Of a stretch of 64,000 nt of DNA, positions 59,753 through 64,000 are shown one piece after another. The DNA comes from Erigeron canadensis. Lineage: Eukaryota > Streptophyta > Magnoliopsida > Asterales > Asteraceae. The stretch's first letter is position 1, and each line of letters starts with the position of its first letter. Under the pieces are notes generated by a model. It did no database searches, had not been told where the DNA came from, and worked only from the letters and a program-made list of their open reading frames with translations. The stretch covers positions 18,788,501 to 18,852,500 of the forward strand of contig NC_057761.1 of assembly GCF_010389155.1 (NCBI RefSeq), in the 5' to 3' direction. Made by a program: the position numbers and the translations under genes.

Positions 59753-61116
59753 GTTCCGAAAATCCAATAGATCCTAAAAATCAAAAAATTGGATGAAAGC
59801 ATCTATTAAATTAATAGATCCAAAAACTATCATTAGGGCAAAACCTATGAAATATAGTCCTTAGGACAGAAGAATTTAGTAAACAAATCAAAGAACATCT
59901 TGATTTAAAACTAATCAAACCAAGTAAATCTCCTCATATGTATCCTGCATTTTTAGTTGAAAATGAAGCAGAAAAGAGAAGAGGTAAAAAAGAATGGTTG
60001 TTAACTATAAGTTAGTTAATAACGTCACCATTGGTGATAGTCATAATCTTCCTTGCATGCAAGAATTACTAACTCTTTTAAGAGCAAAAACAATATTTTC
60101 TACTTTCAATTGCAAAAGTGGATTTTGACAGGTACTACTAGATGAAGAATCTCAGTTATTGACTGCATTCACATGTCTTGATGGTCATTATCAATGGAAG
60201 GTAGTTCCTTTTGGATTAAAACAAGCACCTAGCATATTCCAAAGACATATACAAAATGCTTTAAGAGGATTAGAAAATTATTGCACCGTCTATGTAGACG
60301 ATATTATAGTTTTCTCAATTCTGAAGAAAAACATTATTTTCATGTTTTTACAGTTTTAAAAACAAATGAAAAATATGGAATCATTCTTTCAAAAAAGAAA
60401 GCAAATCTTTTTAAAACAAAGATAAACTTTTTGGGTCTTGAAATTGACCAAGGAACCCATTGTCCACAAAAACACATCTTAGAAAATTTGCATAAATTTT
60501 CAGATACTATTGAAGATAAAAAGCATCTTCAAAGATTCTTAGGCGTATTAACATATGCTGAAGGATATATTCCTAAGCTTGCAGAGCTTAGAAAACCATT
60601 ACAAACAAAATTGAAAAAAGATTATACTTGGGATGGAAACAATCTGATACAGATTACATTAAAAAGATAAAGAAAAACTTAATCAATTTTCCAAAACTTT
60701 ATCTTCCACAAAAAGAAGATTTTCTCATTATAAAAACTGATGCTTCTAATGAATTTTGGGGCGGAGTTTAAAAGGCTAAAACCGCAGAAAAAGAAGAATT
60801 ATGCAAATATACTTCAGGAAGCTTCAAACAAGCAGAAAAAAATTACCACAGTAATGAAAAAGAATTACTAGCGGTAAAAAAAAAAAATACTATTTCAAAG
60901 TTTTCTATTTATTTAATGCCAATTAAATTTTTAGTAAGAACAAATAATAAAAATTTTACTTACTTCCTTAAAACAAAAATTTCTGGAGATAATAAACAAG
61001 AACGTCTTGTCAGATGGCAATTGTGGTTTTCAAGATATTCCTTTCAAATTGAACATCTTGAAAGAACAAAAAATGTACTGGCAGATTGCTTAACCCGTGA
61101 CTTTCTAAATATATAA
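59753..61116 (+). pseudogene. EPRV ORF V, 3' part (reverse transcriptase and RNase H), copy C
   Basis: ORF V resumes at the LTR target site. Reverse-transcriptase landmarks include VPFGLKQAPSIFQ and YVDDI (about 60287-60301), then LGLEIDQGTHCPQKH and RFLGVLTYAEGYIPKL. RNase H sequence follows (TDASNEFWGG near 60739, a stop soon after) and the frame ends ADCLTRDF at 61116. Frameshifts occur near 59868, 59990 and 60318, and stops near 60128 and 60771. It provides the RNase H end that is missing in block A. Confidence 0.82.
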
Positions 61117-61210
61117 GCAATAATGCCGACACTTTTGCTATAAATAGCATTCAAAGAATCCTTGAATAAAGAAAAAGACATCTATTTTCTATTTTTAGAA
61201 AGGGGGAATA

Positions 61211-61870
61211 ATGGATAAGCTTAAGGCATTTTGCCTAAGAGAAAAAATTCTTTTGATCGAATTAAAAGCTATTCAAGAAAAAATAGCTCTTTATGACGGA
61301 AGTCTAACAACTGTTAATTCAGAACAGGAATCCGCAAGGATAAAATCTGAGTCTATTCCCTCTCAAACGTTAAGGGGTAAAGAAAAATTAAATCCGTTGA
61401 CTCCTGTTGCTTTGAAAAAAGCAAAAAGAAAGTTAATGAAGAACTACAATCTTCATCTAGTCGAGCAGCAAACGGCTCTGGTAAAGACATATTAAATCCG
61501 TTGATGGCTGACAGTTTGCCCAAAACTGAAATGGTCTCTTCCAGACCAAGTTACGCTCAAGACATACATGAGCCCATACACACAAACTCCAATTATTATG
61601 TCATTTTCGAAGGCAAATACAGAGGAATTTATGAAGATTGGGGAATTGTTTCCAAATATGTTACTGGAAATTTATTTCCATACAAAAAATATAAAACGCT
61701 GTTACAAGCTCAACAAGAAGTTACTCGCTATTCTTCACAATTTGGAAAGAAAGAAATACCTTCAAAGGTAACTACTTTTTACTGAACAATTGCATTATCA
61801 TTAGTAATTGTAGATCCCCACTACCAATGCAAGAAAAAGAAGCTTTGCAAAAAGTTAAAGGCTATGACCA
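61211..61870 (+). pseudogene. EPRV ORF VI (TAV), copy C, internally deleted
   Basis: The start ATG and N-terminal region are intact (61211-61495), then a one-base shift moves the frame to 61501-61785. At about 61785 the sequence jumps from the central YKKYKTLLQAQQEV...EIPSKV part to the last codons of the gene (the NCRSPLPMQEKEAL-like tail), removing most of the C-terminal half. Confidence 0.78.
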
Positions 61871-61959
61871 AAAATCATAACTGCGATTATTGCAAAGAAT
61901 CTTCAACAGAAGAAAATAATTCAAATGGTCCCTCCACTAGTAAAGAATCTCTTTATACG

Positions 61960-62150
61960 GACGAAAAAAGATAAACCCAGCACATGTAGCTGTCGATCAA
62001 GAAACGTCATGGATGATGAAAGAAGAAGAATAAAACTCCACACATGCGGTTGTCTAGCAAAAAACGTCAGGGATGACGACTTGTTTTTTGTCTTGTAATA
62101 AACCACTTCCATTATATAAGAAAGATGGATCATTTAGTTTAGAAATCTTA
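61960..62150 (+). promoter_or_regulatory. 35S-like pararetroviral promoter (copy C)
   Basis: The as-1-like CGTCAGGGATGACG (62065-62078) stands 35 bp before TATATAA (62113-62119). Upstream GATGATGAAAG and CGTCATGG repeats match the other copies. The following R-region is intact here. Confidence 0.72.
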
Positions 62151-62550
62151 TCCCATAGTCATATCTTATTTTCTAATATTCTACATACCACCCATCACAC
62201 AATTCTCTCATGGTATAATATCATGAGTGTTAGTGAGTAATTTCTCCATTAAGGAGAAATAATGTAAATTATCAAGAAGTTTCTTATCTTCGGATAAGAG
62301 ACAGTTATGAAATAAAACTAGCTTTTCTAGTTATCTATCTTTTTCTCTAATAATTGTTATTGTTAAACCTGGAGACCCTGGAGCCATGATGAAGTACCGT
62401 TTAGGCAGGAGGCCGTTAGGGAAATATTGGTTGGGTTTGGTCACTAGCAGAAGCTGAAGCATAATTCAGAAGATATAAAGAAAAGTTACGTTACTCATAA
62501 CTGTTAAAACAACTTTATATGGTAATTTACTTATTCTCCTTAAAACTAAA
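62150..62550 (+). other. EPRV R-region and 5' leader with polyA signal (copy C)
   Basis: It contains two clear hairpins, ATTTCTCC/GGAGAAAT (62240-62260) and CTTATC-TTCG-GATAAG (62283-62298), then AATAAA (62311-62316), about 195 nt after the TATA box. In caulimoviruses a polyA signal at this place gives the pregenomic RNA its terminal repeat. The same order is preserved inverted in block A. Confidence 0.7.
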
Positions 62551-62553
62551 AAC

Positions 62554-62796
62554 TTGATAAAAATCAAAATATATCAAATTGATATGCAGACAACCATGTC
62601 CATATTGAATTATCAACTCATAAATTGGCTAGGCCAAGAATTAAAAAGGGTTAACCACAAGAATAGTAATCTAATTATTCATAATATGACTTTACGTCTG
62701 AAATTGAATATGTGGTTCACCACATACATGACTAATTCAATCTTTATGATTGTCTATGTCAAATTAAAGAAAGGCATTAGTGCCAATAAAAACTAG
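62554..62796 (+). CDS. conserved EPRV leader ORF, about 71-80 aa, function unknown
   Basis: The reading frame from 62554 (or internal Met at 62584) is open to 62796 and is matched by an open frame at 40374-40162 on the minus strand with only a few residue changes (for example S-I versus S-M, R versus C). It is hydrophobic toward the C-terminus (TTYMTNSIFMIVYV) and could span a membrane once. I recognise no family. Copy B retains only its last codons (53699-53749). Confidence 0.5.
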   Translation: MIKIKIYQIDMQTTMSILNYQLINWLGQELKRVNHKNSNLIIHNMTLRLKLNMWFTTYMTNSIFMIVYVKLKKGISANKN

Positions 62797-62809
62797 AGAT
62801 AGAGAATAA

Positions 62810-63250
62810 TAAGCTTCTTTGATGGACTCATTATAATTGATTCCGAAGAATCTTTTAACTTTAAAATTTATTCCCCATATCTTCCAATGGATTTATTCTC
62901 CATCTCCGCAGATGGTATCAGAGCGGGATGGTATCAAATCCATTTTGCAGAGCCATTTTAAAAATCCATTCCGCAAGGATAAAAATTAATAAGCTTAAAT
63001 TCCATCTCATTTGATCAACTTACAAAATGTCTCTACATATCTTTTAATTAAAAACTAGAGATGGAGAATAAATCTTTTAATAAATTTATTCTCCATCTTC
63101 CCCTTATTTTAAAAAACAAAATGGCTCTGATACCATCTGCGGAATGGATTTGTAAATCCATCTCCCCCTTTTAAAGGCCTTAAGACCATTAAATTATTAC
63201 CTGCACTTCCAATGGTATCTGAGCCATTTTGTTTTTTAAAATAAGGGGGA
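62810..63250. repeat. scrambled primer-site cluster with inverted repeat
   Basis: Three versions of the primer-binding region occur: TGGTATCAGAGC at 62913-62924 (+), its complement at 63124-63135 (-), and TGGTATCTGAGC at 63213-63224 (+, one mismatch). The flanking GGGGAGATGGAGAATAAAT sequence is likewise present in both orientations, so about 63065-63140 and 63207-63280 form an inverted repeat. It sits just before the movement-protein start. Confidence 0.75.
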
Positions 63251-63251
63251 G

Positions 63252-64000
63252 ATGGAGAATAAATCCATTTTATTAAACGATTCTGAAGAATCTAAAGAAA
63301 ACATGACTGAAAATTTAAATTTCAATGAAAATGAAAAAGGTTTTGTATCAGATTACATGATTAATTCTGATCAACTTACAAAAATTAATAAGCTTAAATT
63401 CAAGCTTGATTCAAGACAGGTTTTTAATCAGTCTGGATATTTACAGAGTTTAGTTTCAAAAGCTTTTACTCGAAAAAATAAAATCTTTTTACTGTTTTAA
63501 TACTGAAGAAATTTCAGTAGATATAAAAGATACTTCCGTAGAAGTTTATTTGCCACTTTTAACCAAAGGTGAAATAGCAAAAAGACTATTAAGTGTTAGA
63601 CCAGATTTAAGAAAGTCTCTTAATATGGTTCATATAAGAGCTGTAAAAATTCTCCTAAAAGCACAATTTAGAGATGGAATTAACTTTTCAATAAAAATGG
63701 CAATCGTTGACAATAGAATTGTTAACAGACAAGATGCTCTATTAGGGGCTGTACAAGAAAATTTAGCATATGGTAAATTCATGTTTAATGTTTATCCTAA
63801 ATTCGCATTACATAGAGAGTTTAGAGATTTTGATAAGTCTTTAAGCTGTATACACCAATGTGAAAGAACTGAACTTATGGAATCAGGTAATAAAGTATTT
63901 ACGGTTAATTATTTAATCGCATATGCTATTACAAATTTTACTCATTCAACAGAGTATAAAGAAAAAGAGAATATCACAATGGAAGACATATTCTCAGAAA
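63252..64000 (+). pseudogene. EPRV ORF I, movement protein (copy C), continues beyond window
   Basis: Colinear and highly similar to 54099-54850. The codon that is a TGA stop in copy B is sense here, but one extra T in a run near 63486 shifts the frame, and the protein frame closes at 63500. Several missense differences distinguish it from copy B. The rest lies outside the window. Confidence 0.75.

Larger units (their letters stand above)
52140..64000 (+). mobile_element. endogenous pararetrovirus block B/C: head-to-tail Caulimovirus-like copies
   Basis: The order is primer site (52153), TAV, promoter, leader, primer site (54060), movement protein, small ORFs, deleted coat protein, ORF V (interrupted by LTRs), TAV, promoter, leader, primer-site cluster, movement protein, continuing past the window. 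This is the circular Caulimovirus gene order traversed more than once, so it is a tandem or concatemeric integrant. Each gene carries at least one stop, frameshift or deletion, but divergence between copies is small. Confidence 0.88.

Noticed and set aside
1..64000. CRISPR arrays, bacterial operons, rRNA or canonical tRNA genes
   Set aside because: None seen; tandem repeats found are LTR minisatellites or transposon duplications.

Overview
This is a nuclear plant (eudicot) window. The evidence is AT-rich sequence, genes with many small GT-AG introns, and dense plant-type transposons: Mutator-like, hAT, Harbinger, RTE LINE, copia and gypsy-type LTRs. A Caulimovirus-like endogenous pararetrovirus (EPRV) is also present. 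Endogenous Caulimovirus relatives are known from Asteraceae such as Dahlia, so an Asteraceae host is a reasonable guess but is not proven here.

Host genes, left to right. (1) An alpha/beta-hydrolase on the minus strand (38..6084, running off the left edge), whose five visible exons span a 4.8-kb intron filled with transposon debris. (2) A small DUF167/UPF0235 protein on the minus strand (11495..14430, three exons), with a Mutator-like element and a nested hAT element inside intron 2. (3) A large 36-exon minus-strand gene (26101..39574, 1216 codons before the stop). It fuses a beta-hydroxyacid-dehydrogenase-like domain, a DUF1537 four-carbon acid sugar kinase-like domain and a class II aldolase; its usual first Rossmann domain is missing. 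(4) A plus-strand chloroplast-type CPBP intramembrane protease (46263..49746, four exons, 336 aa).

Transposon layer. At least four Mutator-like elements have matching 9-bp target duplications (6447-7193, 10118-11096, 11817-13542, 18831-20103). One sits inside a Harbinger-type element with TAA duplications (9441-11330). Two hAT MITEs have 8-bp duplications (2207-2395, 13110-13477). A 5'-truncated RTE LINE (about 20347-25000, minus) is split by a solo LTR of about 2.5 kb.

EPRV layer. Block A (about 39900-44010) is scrambled: in minus orientation it reads TAV gene, 35S-like promoter, leader, and inside that leader a protease/reverse-transcriptase fragment lies inverted. Block B/C (52140 to the window end) is plus-strand and more than one viral genome long in head-to-tail order: TAV, promoter, leader, tRNA-Met primer site, movement protein, two small ORFs, deleted coat protein, ORF V, TAV, promoter, leader, movement protein. 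ORF V there is split by an LTR that itself contains a second LTR, both with perfect 5-bp duplications. No copy in the window is intact. The two blocks carry opposite TAV/promoter orientation and flank the CPBP gene. The block A promoter points toward the aldolase gene and reads the reverse transcriptase in antisense, which suggests, but does not prove, a dsRNA/siRNA source.
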